64,000 nt of DNA from Streptomyces sp. NBC_00582 (GCF_036345155.1 NZ_CP107772.1:6076001-6140000); one strand, 5' to 3'. Counted from the first letter of the stretch, positions 33,254 to 42,731 are shown. Translations and numbers: made by a program. Notes: a model not told the origin generated them from the letters alone.

Positions 33254-33909
33254 CCGAGATCGAGTTTCGCGTCTTCGAGACGCACGAGTTTCGAGTCGAC
33301 GAAGGGCAGGACGGCACCTTCGACGGCGTCGCCTGCCAGTACGGGAAGAAGGACTCGTACGGCACGACGTTCCACCCGGGCGTCTTCAAGCGTGGCATCG
33401 ACAAGGGTGCGTACGCCTACCTGTGGATGCACTCGCCGTACTCGCCCATCGGCACCTTTCGTGCCGACGAGCAGCCCACCCTGCTCCACATCGCGGGCGC
33501 GTACGACGACACCCAGGACGGACGGGACAAGCGGGCGATGGCCCGGTCCGGCAGCGCGCGCGAACTGTCCGTGGGATTCGTGCGCACGGACCTCCCGGAC
33601 TGGAAGAAGCTGGCCGAGATGGGCGACGAGGACCGCGCGGACGTGCTGGAGAACATCCGGTCGGCGCGCCTCGTCGAGGTCTCGCAGATCACCGCCCGCA
33701 TGGCGGCCGTTCCGGGCTCCAAGCTGAAGACCGTGCGCACCGCCCTCGGCGCGCTCTACACCGAGACCGGTGAGCCGACCCTTGCCGAGCGACTCGCCGA
33801 GTACGACCGTGAGCGCGGCCGGGACTCAGCGCTGGCGCACGAGGTGGAAATGCAGCAGCGGGCCCGCCGTGCCGCACTGCTGCGCCTCCAGACCGCGGGC
33901 ACCCGCTGA
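33250..33909 (+). CDS. HK97-type prohead protease
   Basis: 219 residues from ATG 33250. FDGVACQYGKKDSYGTTFHP then LWMHSP puts the catalytic His at 61, and ARELSVGF puts Ser at 107, the U35 protease pair. It cleaves the capsid delta domain and scaffold during prohead maturation. The C-terminal 50 residues are charged and helical, possibly self-cleaved. Lies just upstream of the capsid gene. Confidence 0.93.
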   Translation: MTEIEFRVFETHEFRVDEGQDGTFDGVACQYGKKDSYGTTFHPGVFKRGIDKGAYAYLWMHSPYSPIGTFRADEQPTLLHIAGAYDDTQDGRDKRAMARSGSARELSVGFVRTDLPDWKKLAEMGDEDRADVLENIRSARLVEVSQITARMAAVPGSKLKTVRTALGALYTETGEPTLAERLAEYDRERGRDSALAHEVEMQQRARRAALLRLQTAGTR

Positions 33910-34035
33910 CGCGGATTGCAGCCCCCACCCACACGCACACCCCGAGTCGATCTACTCTCCCCCCATCCGGGCCGCACTGACCGGACGTAAAAGCCCAGTG
34001 CCTTTGCCGGGCGCGTTCCACCGGCCGTGACAGAC

Positions 34036-34077
34036 GGACGCAGCACCCCATGACGCATGGGCGGCTGCACGCCGTCC
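34036..34077 (+). promoter_or_regulatory. Folded 5' leader of the capsid gene
   Basis: GGACG/CGTCC (34036-34040 with 34073-34077), CAGC/GCTG (34041-34044 with 34064-34067) and CCCATG/CATGGG (34047-34052 with 34056-34061) can stack into one hairpin 19 bases before the capsid start. May stabilise or regulate capsid mRNA. Confidence 0.45.
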
Positions 34078-34096
34078 ACAGGCCGGAAGGAACACC

Positions 34097-35392
34097 ATGG
34101 GCAACTTCGCCAAGGTGCGCCCCATCGGTCGCCGCAAGGACGGCCGACCGATCTACCCCATCAAGGGCGGCGCCCCGACCCTGGCCGAGCAGCGGGACGA
34201 GATCGCCCGCCTGCTCGCGGATCCCAACTACGACGGTGACGTCGCCGAGCTGCTCCAGCGTGCGGACCAGGTGACCGCGCAGATCGAGCAGGCCAACCAG
34301 CGGGACGCCCGGCTCCGCGCCCTCCAGGCCGCGCAGCTTCCCGCCGGTGACCCGGCGCCCGACACCCGCCGCACCGAGCCGGGCATGCAGCCCGACGAGC
34401 ACGGCAACCCGCACCCGCTGACCGTCGCCGAGGCGTTCGTCCGGTCGCAGGCCCTGGCCACCTTCCGGGCCAACGGCAAACGCGGGCAGTTCAGCGTCGA
34501 GGGCGCCGACTTCCGCGCGGCCCCGTCCGGCACGGTCACCACGACCACGCAGCCCCAGCAGAACACCCGGGTCCCGGGGATCATCCCCCAGAACCCCGAC
34601 TTCCCCCTGCTCATCGCGAACCTGCTCGACAGGCAGACCAGCGACGGCACCACGCTGGAGTACATGCGGGACACGTCCGGCCCTCAGTCCACGTGGAACG
34701 CGGCGGCCGTCGTGGCAGAGGGCGGCGACAAGCCCAAGAGCGGGCCGTTCACCTTCGACCTGATCACCACCACCCTCAAGACCGTCGCCCACTGGGTGCC
34801 GATCACGAGGCAGGCCGCCGACGACAACAGCCAGCTGATGGGCTACATCAACGGCAGGCTGACGTACGGCCTGGAGTACAAGCTCGACCGGGAGATCCTG
34901 ACCGGCAACGGCACCACGCAGATGCAGGGGATCCTCACGACCTCCGGCATCGGCACCTACCAGCCGGGTTCGGGTAACACCGACAGCAAGCTGATCACGA
35001 TCCGCAAGGCGAAGACGCAGGGCGAACTCGCCCTGTACCCGCCGGACGCGATCGTGCTGAACCCGCTCGACTGGCAGGACGTCGAGCTGGACACCGACGC
35101 GAACGGCCAGTTCCGGGTCATCACCTCGGTGACCGACTCCGGTGCGCCCATGCGGATCTGGGGTCTGACCGTCGTCACCTCGGTGGCGATGGCGGCCGGC
35201 ACGGCGCTCCTCGGCGGGTTCCGGGTCGGCGCCACGCTGTGGGAGCGGCAGGGCGTCACGATCCTGATGACCGACAGCCACGCGGACTACTTCACCGCGA
35301 ACACGCTGGTCATCCTCGCCGAGCGCCGGGCGAACGTCGCGGTGCACACGCCCGCAGCGTTCGTGAAGATCACGTTTGCGGCGCTTCCGTAA
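34097..35392 (+). CDS. Major capsid protein, HK97 fold
   Basis: 431 residues from ATG 34097. Residues 30-80 are a coiled-coil delta domain (LAEQRDEIARLLADPN), likely cleaved by the protease. The main domain shows the usual series: FPLLIANLLDRQTSDGTTLE, VAEGGDKPKSGPFTFDLITT, TVAHWVPITRQAADDNSQLM, and the late VGATLWERQGVTILMTDSHA and FVKITFA. Length and order match HK97-type phages. Confidence 0.96.
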   Translation: MGNFAKVRPIGRRKDGRPIYPIKGGAPTLAEQRDEIARLLADPNYDGDVAELLQRADQVTAQIEQANQRDARLRALQAAQLPAGDPAPDTRRTEPGMQPDEHGNPHPLTVAEAFVRSQALATFRANGKRGQFSVEGADFRAAPSGTVTTTTQPQQNTRVPGIIPQNPDFPLLIANLLDRQTSDGTTLEYMRDTSGPQSTWNAAAVVAEGGDKPKSGPFTFDLITTTLKTVAHWVPITRQAADDNSQLMGYINGRLTYGLEYKLDREILTGNGTTQMQGILTTSGIGTYQPGSGNTDSKLITIRKAKTQGELALYPPDAIVLNPLDWQDVELDTDANGQFRVITSVTDSGAPMRIWGLTVVTSVAMAAGTALLGGFRVGATLWERQGVTILMTDSHADYFTANTLVILAERRANVAVHTPAAFVKITFAALP

Positions 35393-35625
35393 TGGGCGGC
35401 GTCGTCAAGCAGGTCACGTTCACCAAGTCGACGGCCGCCCGCACGGACGGCCAAGACGTCGAGGTGATGCGGGTGGTCGGCAGTGCGCCGGCGCTCATGG
35501 ACGGGTCGACCAAGCCCGTCATCAACAACCAGTCCGGCAACTTCGCCGACCTCGCGGCCGTCACGGTCGCGTACAACGCGCTGCTTGCCGCGCTGCGGAC
35601 GCGCGGCGTCATCGGAGGTTCTTGA
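35392..35625 (+). CDS. Small head protein
   Basis: 77 residues, ATG 35392 sharing a base with the capsid stop. Reads VKQVTFTKSTAARTDGQDVE and then NFADLAAVTVAYNALLAALR. Possibly a head decoration or connector accessory protein. Function unassigned. Confidence 0.68.
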   Translation: MGGVVKQVTFTKSTAARTDGQDVEVMRVVGSAPALMDGSTKPVINNQSGNFADLAAVTVAYNALLAALRTRGVIGGS

Positions 35626-35627
35626 TC

Positions 35628-35915
35628 ATGGTCACTCGCAAGAAGGCGGACGACACCGCCGACGAGCAGCCGAACGCGGCCGTCGTCTCCACCCGCCAGT
35701 ACGCGGGCGGCGAGGGCTGGGCGGTCGGCCAGCAGGCGCCGGCCGACGTGTTCCGCGCCCTCGACTCCGCGGGCAGTGGTGAGCAGGTCGGCCCGGCGCT
35801 GCACGAGCACCCCGGCGGCTACGCCCGGCTGATCGTCGCCAAGGGTGGGCTGATCACCGAGGGCGTGAAGAAGGAGCTGGACGCGGCCGAGGCCGACGAG
35901 AGCGCCGAGGGCTGA
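35628..35915 (+). CDS. Hypothetical head-to-tail module protein
   Basis: 95 residues from ATG 35628 (ATCGGAGGT upstream). KRK-like basic start then acidic ends; GGYARLIVAKGGLITEGVKK in the C-terminal half. Similar short proteins follow capsid genes in Streptomyces phages. No function known. Confidence 0.66.
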   Translation: MVTRKKADDTADEQPNAAVVSTRQYAGGEGWAVGQQAPADVFRALDSAGSGEQVGPALHEHPGGYARLIVAKGGLITEGVKKELDAAEADESAEG

Positions 35916-35918
35916 CCC

Positions 35919-36602
35919 ATGGCGTACTGCTCCGACCAGGCTGCGCGAGACGCGGGATGCACTGGCACCGATGCCGAGGTGACCGCGTGGATCGCTGCTG
36001 GCCGCGAGCGGATCGACGCCTACACGCAGCAGGTATTCGAGCCAACTGACCTGGTGGTGGTGGCGGATGTCGGCGCGGGGGGATTGGTCATCCTCCCGCG
36101 CCGCATCCGAACCGTGACCAGCGTCGTCCCCGTGCTGAACGCCGACGACGGCCCGGTGATCCCGTCGTCTGCGTACCGCGTCACCTCCTCCTCGGTCCTC
36201 GGCCAGGTGGACGCGGTGCATCTCGCGTGGGGTGGATACGACGACTTGGTGGTGGGGGCCGAGTCGTACAACGGGGGCTGGAAGGGGCTGTGGTCCCGGT
36301 GGGGCGCCGAGCAGGTGAAGGTGTCGGGGTCCTTCGGGTACGACGCTGCGCCGCTGCTGGTGGGGCAGGCGAACGCGATCCTGGCCGCGCACCTCCAGGC
36401 GCAGGCCAAGCCGTCGGACGCGGACGCCGAGCAGGACCCCACCATCACGGTCGATGACGAGGGCAACAACGTCGCCATCGAGGACACCGACGACGACCCG
36501 TCGGACGTCGTCGCCCCCGCGTCGTCGACCGGATCGACGCAGGCAGACGCCCTACTGGTGACCTACCTGAACCGCGGCCCGTCGCTCATCGGAGGTGTGT
36601 GA
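35919..36602 (+). CDS. Head-tail connector protein, gp6-like
   Basis: 227 residues from ATG 35919. The helical N-terminus (TDAEVTAWIAAGRERIDAYT) and later GLVILPRRIRTVTSVVPVLN, SYNGGWKGLW and the C-terminal helix PLLVGQANAILAAHLQAQAK fit HK97 gp6 or SPP1 gp15 adaptor proteins, which form a ring under the portal. Followed directly by neck and tail-terminator genes. Confidence 0.82.
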   Translation: MAYCSDQAARDAGCTGTDAEVTAWIAAGRERIDAYTQQVFEPTDLVVVADVGAGGLVILPRRIRTVTSVVPVLNADDGPVIPSSAYRVTSSSVLGQVDAVHLAWGGYDDLVVGAESYNGGWKGLWSRWGAEQVKVSGSFGYDAAPLLVGQANAILAAHLQAQAKPSDADAEQDPTITVDDEGNNVAIEDTDDDPSDVVAPASSTGSTQADALLVTYLNRGPSLIGGV

Positions 36603-37081
36603 TGGTGCGCGTACGACGGTCGGTGCCGGTGCGGATGAGGACGCAGCTGTCGGCCACGATCAACACCCGCGAGTACGAGCGGGGCCTGCGCCGCTACTTC
36701 GGCCGCATGTCGGACGACGTCGCACGGGCCGTGGACCGCACCCGCATGGACGTGCAGAACGAGGCGCGCCGCCGGGCCCCGGTCGACACCGGGCGGCTGC
36801 GGTCCTCGATCGTCTCCCGCACTGAGGGCGGCGGCCGGCAGCTCGGCTACGTCGTCGGGACGAACGTGAACTACGCCGCAGCGATCGAGTTCGGCCGTGG
36901 CCCGGTGGACATTTTCCCGCGCAAGGACAGCGGGAAGAAGGCGCTGTTCTGGCCGGGCGCCCGCCACCCCGTGCCCAAGGTGCATCAGAAGGCCCGCGCG
37001 GCCCGCCCGTTCCTGCGTCCGGCGATCGAGCTGACGCCGATCTACTGGCGGGCGCACGCCTCGCAGATCGGACGGCGCTGA
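36602..37081 (+). CDS. Neck or head-closure protein, HK97 gp10-like
   Basis: 159 residues from ATG 36602. ARRRAPVDTGRLRSSIVSRT and NVNYAAAIEFG are the gp10-family signature (APVDTGxLxxS, YAxxxEFG). C-terminal KARAARPFLRPAIELT also fits. Works between connector and tail terminator. Confidence 0.9.
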   Translation: MVRVRRSVPVRMRTQLSATINTREYERGLRRYFGRMSDDVARAVDRTRMDVQNEARRRAPVDTGRLRSSIVSRTEGGGRQLGYVVGTNVNYAAAIEFGRGPVDIFPRKDSGKKALFWPGARHPVPKVHQKARAARPFLRPAIELTPIYWRAHASQIGRR

Positions 37082-37533
37082 TGGCCGCCAGCACCGCGGG
37101 CGCCATCAAAGCCCGCATCGAGTCCCTGTCCTTCGGCGTCCCGGTCTTCCGCGACGGGCCGCGCCCCGGGCAGGCCGAGCCGTACATCGTCGTCCAAGAG
37201 GGCATCCCCGCCGCCCGCGATCTGCGGGCCAACGGGGACTTCGGCGACCCCGACGCCGAAGTCTCCATCCGCGAGACGGTCATCGTCGACCTCGTGCAGC
37301 AGGCCCGGGTGAAGACCGGCGCGACCACCACCAAGGTGACCGAGCGGTACGGGCTCGCCGAGGCGATCGCCCACGGCCTCCACGGCTGCGCGCTGCCCGC
37401 CCACCCGGCGAAGGTCACGGCCGTCCTCGTCGGCGACATCGACCGCATCCCCATCGCGGACAACAAGGTCCGGCACTCCATCACCGTCACCGTCCTGCGC
37501 CAGCTGCTGCGCGAGGAGGTGACCCCCGCGTGA
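37081..37533 (+). CDS. Tail terminator-like protein
   Basis: 150 residues from ATG 37081, sharing a base with the neck gene stop. GPRPGQAEPYIVVQEGIPAA and VSIRETVIVDLVQQARVKTG, then RHSITVTVLRQ, match gp17/tail-completion proteins in size and order. It caps the tail tube. Confidence 0.78.
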   Translation: MAASTAGAIKARIESLSFGVPVFRDGPRPGQAEPYIVVQEGIPAARDLRANGDFGDPDAEVSIRETVIVDLVQQARVKTGATTTKVTERYGLAEAIAHGLHGCALPAHPAKVTAVLVGDIDRIPIADNKVRHSITVTVLRQLLREEVTPA

Positions 37534-37832
37534 GGATCACCCACGTCGACATGCAGCGCGAGGACGTCCTCGTCGCCCTCGGCCCGCACTGGCCGGCCGC
37601 CCCCGGTGCCGTCGTCACCCGCATCGGCGCGCTCGGCATCGAGCACGGCGCGGTCGCGGTCCACGACACCGATGACCAGCCCGGCACCACCTGGTGGACG
37701 GTGGACGGGCTGATCGTCCCGCAGGATGCCGGCCCCGCACCCGTGCTGCCGGGCTGCCCGCAGGAGACCGCGCCCGAGCCGTCTGCCGAGTCCCCGCCCC
37801 CGACCCCCGTTCTCGCTCCCCCCGCCTCGTAA
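37530..37832 (+). CDS. Small tail-module protein
   Basis: 100 residues from GTG 37530 (GTGA overlap). A short folded region (EHGAVAVHDTDDQPGTTWWT, VDGLIVPQD) precedes a Pro-rich tail (PEPSAESPPPTPVLAPPAS). Possibly a minor neck or tail protein. Confidence 0.6.
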   Translation: MRITHVDMQREDVLVALGPHWPAAPGAVVTRIGALGIEHGAVAVHDTDDQPGTTWWTVDGLIVPQDAGPAPVLPGCPQETAPEPSAESPPPTPVLAPPAS

Positions 37833-37865
37833 GGGCCGGACCCCGGCACCAGGAAGGAACACCCG

Positions 37866-38432
37866 ATGGCCATCTCCCGAGTGACCAAGGTCTACGCGAT
37901 CAAGGACGCGAAGATCGCGCCGCTGACCGCCGACCCGGCCGGCGGCTCCGCCACGTACGGCACGCTCATCGACGTGCCCGGCATCAAGTCGCTGGAGATC
38001 TCCGGCGACGTCGAGACGAAGCAGCTGCGCGGCGACAACACCCTGCTGGCGTCGAACTCCTCGGTGTCCAACATCCAGGTGGCAGTCACGCACGCGAAGC
38101 TGTCGCTGGACGTGCTGGCGGCGATCCTCGGCGGCACCGTCACCGACTCCGGCACCGGTTCCACCGAGGTGTCGACGTACGACCTCACCGGCGCGGGCGC
38201 CACCCTGCCCCCATTCAAGATCGAGGGCGTCACGCCGACGGGCGGTGTCGACATCGTGGGCGGTGACCTGCACGTCGTGCTGCACAAGCTGACCCTGGCC
38301 GGGTTCCCCGACCTCGGTTTCGCCGAAGAGGACTACCGCATCGCCTCGTTCACAGCGAACGCGGAGCCGCTCCTCGCCAACGACAAGTGGCTGTCGATCA
38401 TCCTCAACGAGACCGCGGCCGCCATCGCCTGA
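37866..38432 (+). CDS. Major tail (tube) protein
   Basis: 188 residues from ATG 37866. Beta-rich: KVYAIKDAKIAPLTADPAGG, GIKSLEISGDVETKQLRGDN, TLLASNSSVSNIQVAVTHAK, FPDLGFAEEDYRIASFTANA. These are hallmarks of siphovirus tube proteins. Position right before the tail-chaperone gene agrees. Confidence 0.92.
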   Translation: MAISRVTKVYAIKDAKIAPLTADPAGGSATYGTLIDVPGIKSLEISGDVETKQLRGDNTLLASNSSVSNIQVAVTHAKLSLDVLAAILGGTVTDSGTGSTEVSTYDLTGAGATLPPFKIEGVTPTGGVDIVGGDLHVVLHKLTLAGFPDLGFAEEDYRIASFTANAEPLLANDKWLSIILNETAAAIA

Positions 38433-38523
38433 TCCCCGGGCGTGGCGCGTCCCGCTCAGCGCGCCCGCCCGGTCCTCCCCTCATCCGCAGGCCGAACCCC
38501 GGCACTCACGTAGGGACACCACC

Positions 38524-39039
38524 ATGACCGCAGGACTCGACCTGCTCGCCAGCGGCGCGAGCATCACCCTGACCGACGGCACCACCGTGGCGCTGCGCTA
38601 CCCGATGCGCTCCATCGCCCTGCTGGAGGCCCGCTACGGGTCCGTCATCGCCGTGCAGAACGCGATCGACATCACCGGCAACGGCGCCGCGTACGGTCCC
38701 ATCGTCCAGCTCGTTGGCGCCGGCTGCCTCGGCCCCGGCGGATTCGAGCCGCACTTCCGCGAGCACCAGGACGCGAAGGGCGAGCGGAAGGTCTCCGGCG
38801 ACATCACGTACCGGCGCCGCACGGACGGCGCGGACCTCGCGGACCTGCTCCACCCGGGCCGCCTCGGCGAGTACGTCGACGCCTGGCAGACCGCGTTCAC
38901 CAAGGCCTTGGAGACCCTGGGAAACGACCAGGCCCCGGAGTCGACCGGGGCGACGGTGGAGACGATTTCCCCTGGTCTCAGCTCTACTACTTCGCCGTCG
39001 GTGCCCTCCACATTTCTCCCGACGCCTTCTGGGACATGA
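38524..39039 (+). CDS. Tail assembly chaperone, short (G) form
   Basis: 171 residues from ATG 38524. A beta-rich start (GASITLTDGTTVALRYPMRS) and helical middle (LADLLHPGRLGEYVDAWQTA, FTKALETLGNDQ) fit the G-type chaperone that coats the tape measure. The last 37 residues in this frame are Ser/Thr-rich readout and probably unimportant. A slippery site near codon 132 gives a second product. Confidence 0.88.
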   Translation: MTAGLDLLASGASITLTDGTTVALRYPMRSIALLEARYGSVIAVQNAIDITGNGAAYGPIVQLVGAGCLGPGGFEPHFREHQDAKGERKVSGDITYRRRTDGADLADLLHPGRLGEYVDAWQTAFTKALETLGNDQAPESTGATVETISPGLSSTTSPSVPSTFLPTPSGT

Positions 39040-39167
39040 CGCTCGGCCAGCTGATGACGCTGGCCAACGAGCACCAGGCCGCCCACTCCACCGGCGGCAA
39101 CCGATCCCAGCCCCAGCCCACGGCAGGACCCGGCCTGCTCGAGATGGCAGCCATGTCCCGCGTCTGA
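38524..39167 (+). CDS. Tail assembly chaperone, -1 frameshift (GT) form
   Basis: A ribosome slip at G GGA AAC (38919-38925) moves to the -1 frame, which is open to TGA 39165-39167 and reads DDFPWSQLYYFAVGALHISP, DAFWDMTLGQLMTLANEHQA. The fused product has about 214 residues. This is the classic lambda G/GT strategy; the T part recruits the tape measure to the tube protein. Confidence 0.82.
38919..38925 (+). promoter_or_regulatory. -1 slippery heptamer G GGA AAC
   Basis: In the G frame the bases read CTG GGA AAC, giving X XXY YYZ with G, GGA and AAC. The -1 frame has no stop from here to 39165. The same class as lambda's GGGAAAG. Confidence 0.85.
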
Positions 39168-39181
39168 CGAGGAGGTGACCC

Positions 39182-42100
39182 GTGGCCGACGACATCAACC
39201 TCCCGAACCTGGTGTCGCACCTCGCGGTCAACCTGGACGGCGTGTCCGGCGCGGTCGCGGACGCGTCCCGGCAGGGCTCCGCCATGGGCTCGGCGCTCGG
39301 CAACGGCATCCACCGCCAGCTCGATGACCTGCTGCGCCACCTGCCGCAGGTCACCATCGACGGCGACTCCGACCCGCTGGACCGGGACCTCGCCCGCGTC
39401 CACCGCCAGCTTGCGCAACTGGACGCGCAGCGCATCGGCGTGGACATCTCCGTCCCCGACGCGCTGCGCCAGCTGGAGCAGCTGGAGCTGCACCTCCAGC
39501 GGATCGGCGACGAGCACCCGAACGTCAACGTCCGCGCAGCCACGGCCGCCGCCGCCCGGCAACTGGAGGAGCTGCGGCAGGCCGCCCGCCGGGTGGACGA
39601 CACGGACGTCGACATCGACGTGGACGTGGACGAGGACCGCGTCAACCGCCTCGGCCGCTTCACCGGGATCCTCGGCCGCCTCGGCGGGCTGGCCGGATCG
39701 CTCGGCGGGGTCGCCGCCATGGGCGGGAAGGTCGCGGCCGGGTTCGGCGCGGCAGTGCCACTGCTCGCCTCGGTGGTGTCGACGCTCCAGAACGTCGCGC
39801 CGGCCGCGGGTGTCGCGGTCACGGGCATGGCTGCGGTGCAGCTGGCGTCCGGCACGGTGAAGCTGGCGGCGGTCGGGATGGACGACGCGCTGTCGGCCGC
39901 GCTGGACCCCAGCAAGGCCGAGGACTTCTCGAAGGCGCTGGACAAGCTGTCGCCCGAGGCCCGCAAGTTCGCCGAGGCCGTACACGATGCCGCGCCCGCC
40001 CTGCGTGAGTTGCAGCAGGACGTGCAGGACGAGGTATTCCGCGGACTCGCCGCCAACCTGGAGCGCACCGGCAAGGTCGTTCTCCCGGTGCTGCGGACGA
40101 ACCTGCTGAACACAGCTACCGCGTTGGGCGACATGGCGGCCGGCGTGCTCGGCGCGGCCCGGGACCTCGGCGAGTCCGGGACCCTGGGCAAGGCGCTTGG
40201 CTCGGCGAGCCGGGGCCTGCGCAACCTGTCCGGGGTGCCGGGCGTCGTGGTCACGGCATTGGGTCAGGTGGCGGCGGCGGCCGGGCCGTCCTTCGAGTCG
40301 CTGACGGACGGTGCGGCGCACGCCGCGGCCCGGATCGGTGACAGGCTGGGCAAGGCGTTCGAGTCGGGCGCGATGCAGCAGGCGATCGAGCGGGCGATGG
40401 ACCTGCTCGGCCAGCTGATGACGGTGGGCTCGAACGTCTTCAAGGTGGTCGGCGGGATCTTCAACGCCGTGCCCGCTGGGGGCGGCGGGCTGATCACCGT
40501 GCTGCGGGACATCACCGGCGAGCTGGCGCGGATCGTCAACACCAAAGGCGTGCAGGACGCGCTCCGCACCCTGTTCACCACAATCGGCACCCTCGGCGCC
40601 ACCGTCGCCCCGCTCGTCGGGCAGGCCCTCGCCGCGATCGGCCCCGTCATCACCGCGCTCGGCCCACCCGTGCAGACCCTCATCAAGGCACTCGGTGACG
40701 GACTGCGGCCCATCATCGCCGCGCTCGGCCCGGTGCTCCAGCAGGCGGCCGGCGCAATCGGCGCGCTCGTAACCGCGGGCTCCCCGCTGCTCGTTGTGAT
40801 CGGTCAGCTGGTGGCGGCGCTGCTGCCCGCACTGACCCCGCTGCTCGACGGCGTGCAGCGGATCTTCGCCTCGCTCGCCCCGGTGGTGCAGCAGGTCTCC
40901 ACGATCCTCATGTCCGTGCTCGGGCCGATCCTGGCGCAGCTCCCCGGGATCATCCAGCCGCTGGTGGATCTCATCGCAGGCCAGTTCGTCACGGCCTTCA
41001 CCCTGCTCGGGCAGCTCCTCACGGAGATGGGGCCGTCGCTGGCGACCATGGGCCAGTCCTTCGGGTCGCTCGTGGGGGCGCTCGCCCCGGTCCTTCAGTC
41101 CGTCGCCGACCTGGTCCTGAGTCTCATGACCGGCCTGATGCCGATCATCCAGCCGCTCATTGGGCTGATCGGAGGCCTCGCCGGGATCCTCGCCAACGGG
41201 CTCGCCCGGTACATCAACAGCATCGTGGTGCCCGCGCTCCAGGTGGTGACGTCCCTGCTGAAGGGCGACTTCTCCGGGGCGTGGAACACAGCGAAGGCGC
41301 TGGTGTCCAGCGTGGTCAGCGCCGTCGTGCGGGACGCGCAGCGGCTGGGCACGCAGATCGGGACCGCTGTCGGCACGGCGATCAACTGGCTGAAGGGAAT
41401 GCCGGGGCGCGCCCTGTCGGCGCTGTCGGGTCTGGCTCCGGCGCTGGCGGGCGCGGCGTCGGCCGGCGGAAGCCGTCTGGTGGCGGCGATCTCCTCGAAG
41501 GTGTCCGAGGCTCTGGGCAGGATCCGGGGGCTGCCGGGCGCGGCACAGTCCGCACTGGCCGGGCTGGGCGGTCGGCTCTACTCGGCGGGCGCCAGCCTGA
41601 TCCAGGGCTTCATCAACGGCATCGAGTCGAAGATCGCCGCCGTGCAGTCCAAGCTCCAGGCCCTCACGTCGAAGCTGACGGACTGGAAGGGCCCGAAGCA
41701 GAAGGACGCCAAGATCCTCACCCCGGCCGGTCGGCTCCTGATCGAGGGCTTCATCAAGGGCATCGACCAGACGACGGCCAAGCTGCGGTCCAAGCTGGAG
41801 TCCATCACCAAGGCGCTGCCCGCGAACACCAAGACGGGCGTGGGCCGGGCGCTGGCGCAGGCCACGGCTGAACTCCAGAAGGAAGTCACCAAGCGCGACG
41901 CGGTCCTCAAGAAGCTGACGGCCGCGCAGAAGAAGCTCGATGACCTGGTCAAAGCCCGGTCCAAGGTGGCGTCCGACATCACCTCGGGGATCCTCTCCGA
42001 GGCCAACATCACCACCGGCCATGGCGACGTCAACAGCGTCACCTCCATCACGGTCGGGCTCCAGCAGGCGCTCAAGGCGTCGAAGGCGTTCCAGTCCAAC

Positions 42101-42730
42101 ATCGCCACGCTGCGCAAGGCGGGCCTGCGCTCGGACCTGCTTCAGCAGATCGCCGACGCGGGTGTTGAGGGCGGGGCGGCGACGGCGGCCGCGCTCGCGA
42201 AGGCCACCCCGGCGCAGCTGAAGCAGATCAACGACCTTCAGGCGCAGCTCGCCAAGTCCGCGACGGCGACCGGCAACACGGTGGGCGACGCCCTGTACTC
42301 GGCCGGCATCCAGGCGGCGAAGGGCCTCGTGGCGGGGCTGAAGTCGCAGGAGTCCGCGATCGAGAAGCAGATGAAGAAGATCGCCGAGCAGATGTTGAAG
42401 ACGGTCAAGTCCGTGCACAAGACGAAGTCCCCGTCTCGTGCGTTCCGCGACATCGGCGTGATGGACATGGAGGGCTGGCGCGGCGGCGTCCTCGCGAACG
42501 CCAGCCGGGTGATCGCGGCGGCGCGGGACACGGCGCGCGGTGTCCTCGACGCGGCCTCGGGCGTGGGCGGCGCGCTCGCGTCCACGCCGTCGGCCGGGCA
42601 GATCGCCGCCGTCTACGGAGGCGCGGCCGGGCGCGGCGACCAGAACAACACCTTCAACCTGTACGGCAGCGAGGCGAGCCCCGACGGCATCCTGCGGGCG
42701 CTGTCGTGGCAGGGCCTGGTAGGGGGCTGA
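39182..42730 (+). CDS. Tail tape measure protein
   Basis: 1182 residues from GTG 39182 (GAGGAGGTGA upstream). Long coiled coils at the start (ALRQLEQLELHLQRIGDEHP), hydrophobic repeats in the middle (VAPLVGQALAAIGPVITALG, LGPILAQLPGIIQPLVDLIA and several similar) and helical C-terminal segments are typical. At about 1.5 angstrom per residue, tail length would be near 175 nm. GKGIGYERL-like peptidase motifs are absent, so no lytic domain is evident. Confidence 0.96.
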   Translation: MADDINLPNLVSHLAVNLDGVSGAVADASRQGSAMGSALGNGIHRQLDDLLRHLPQVTIDGDSDPLDRDLARVHRQLAQLDAQRIGVDISVPDALRQLEQLELHLQRIGDEHPNVNVRAATAAAARQLEELRQAARRVDDTDVDIDVDVDEDRVNRLGRFTGILGRLGGLAGSLGGVAAMGGKVAAGFGAAVPLLASVVSTLQNVAPAAGVAVTGMAAVQLASGTVKLAAVGMDDALSAALDPSKAEDFSKALDKLSPEARKFAEAVHDAAPALRELQQDVQDEVFRGLAANLERTGKVVLPVLRTNLLNTATALGDMAAGVLGAARDLGESGTLGKALGSASRGLRNLSGVPGVVVTALGQVAAAAGPSFESLTDGAAHAAARIGDRLGKAFESGAMQQAIERAMDLLGQLMTVGSNVFKVVGGIFNAVPAGGGGLITVLRDITGELARIVNTKGVQDALRTLFTTIGTLGATVAPLVGQALAAIGPVITALGPPVQTLIKALGDGLRPIIAALGPVLQQAAGAIGALVTAGSPLLVVIGQLVAALLPALTPLLDGVQRIFASLAPVVQQVSTILMSVLGPILAQLPGIIQPLVDLIAGQFVTAFTLLGQLLTEMGPSLATMGQSFGSLVGALAPVLQSVADLVLSLMTGLMPIIQPLIGLIGGLAGILANGLARYINSIVVPALQVVTSLLKGDFSGAWNTAKALVSSVVSAVVRDAQRLGTQIGTAVGTAINWLKGMPGRALSALSGLAPALAGAASAGGSRLVAAISSKVSEALGRIRGLPGAAQSALAGLGGRLYSAGASLIQGFINGIESKIAAVQSKLQALTSKLTDWKGPKQKDAKILTPAGRLLIEGFIKGIDQTTAKLRSKLESITKALPANTKTGVGRALAQATAELQKEVTKRDAVLKKLTAAQKKLDDLVKARSKVASDITSGILSEANITTGHGDVNSVTSITVGLQQALKASKAFQSNIATLRKAGLRSDLLQQIADAGVEGGAATAAALAKATPAQLKQINDLQAQLAKSATATGNTVGDALYSAGIQAAKGLVAGLKSQESAIEKQMKKIAEQMLKTVKSVHKTKSPSRAFRDIGVMDMEGWRGGVLANASRVIAAARDTARGVLDAASGVGGALASTPSAGQIAAVYGGAAGRGDQNNTFNLYGSEASPDGILRALSWQGLVGG

Positions 42731-42731
42731 G

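Noticed and set aside
39182..42730. Peptidase or lytic domain in the tape measure
   Set aside because: No NlpC/P60, M23 or lysozyme motif residues can be seen in the sequence.
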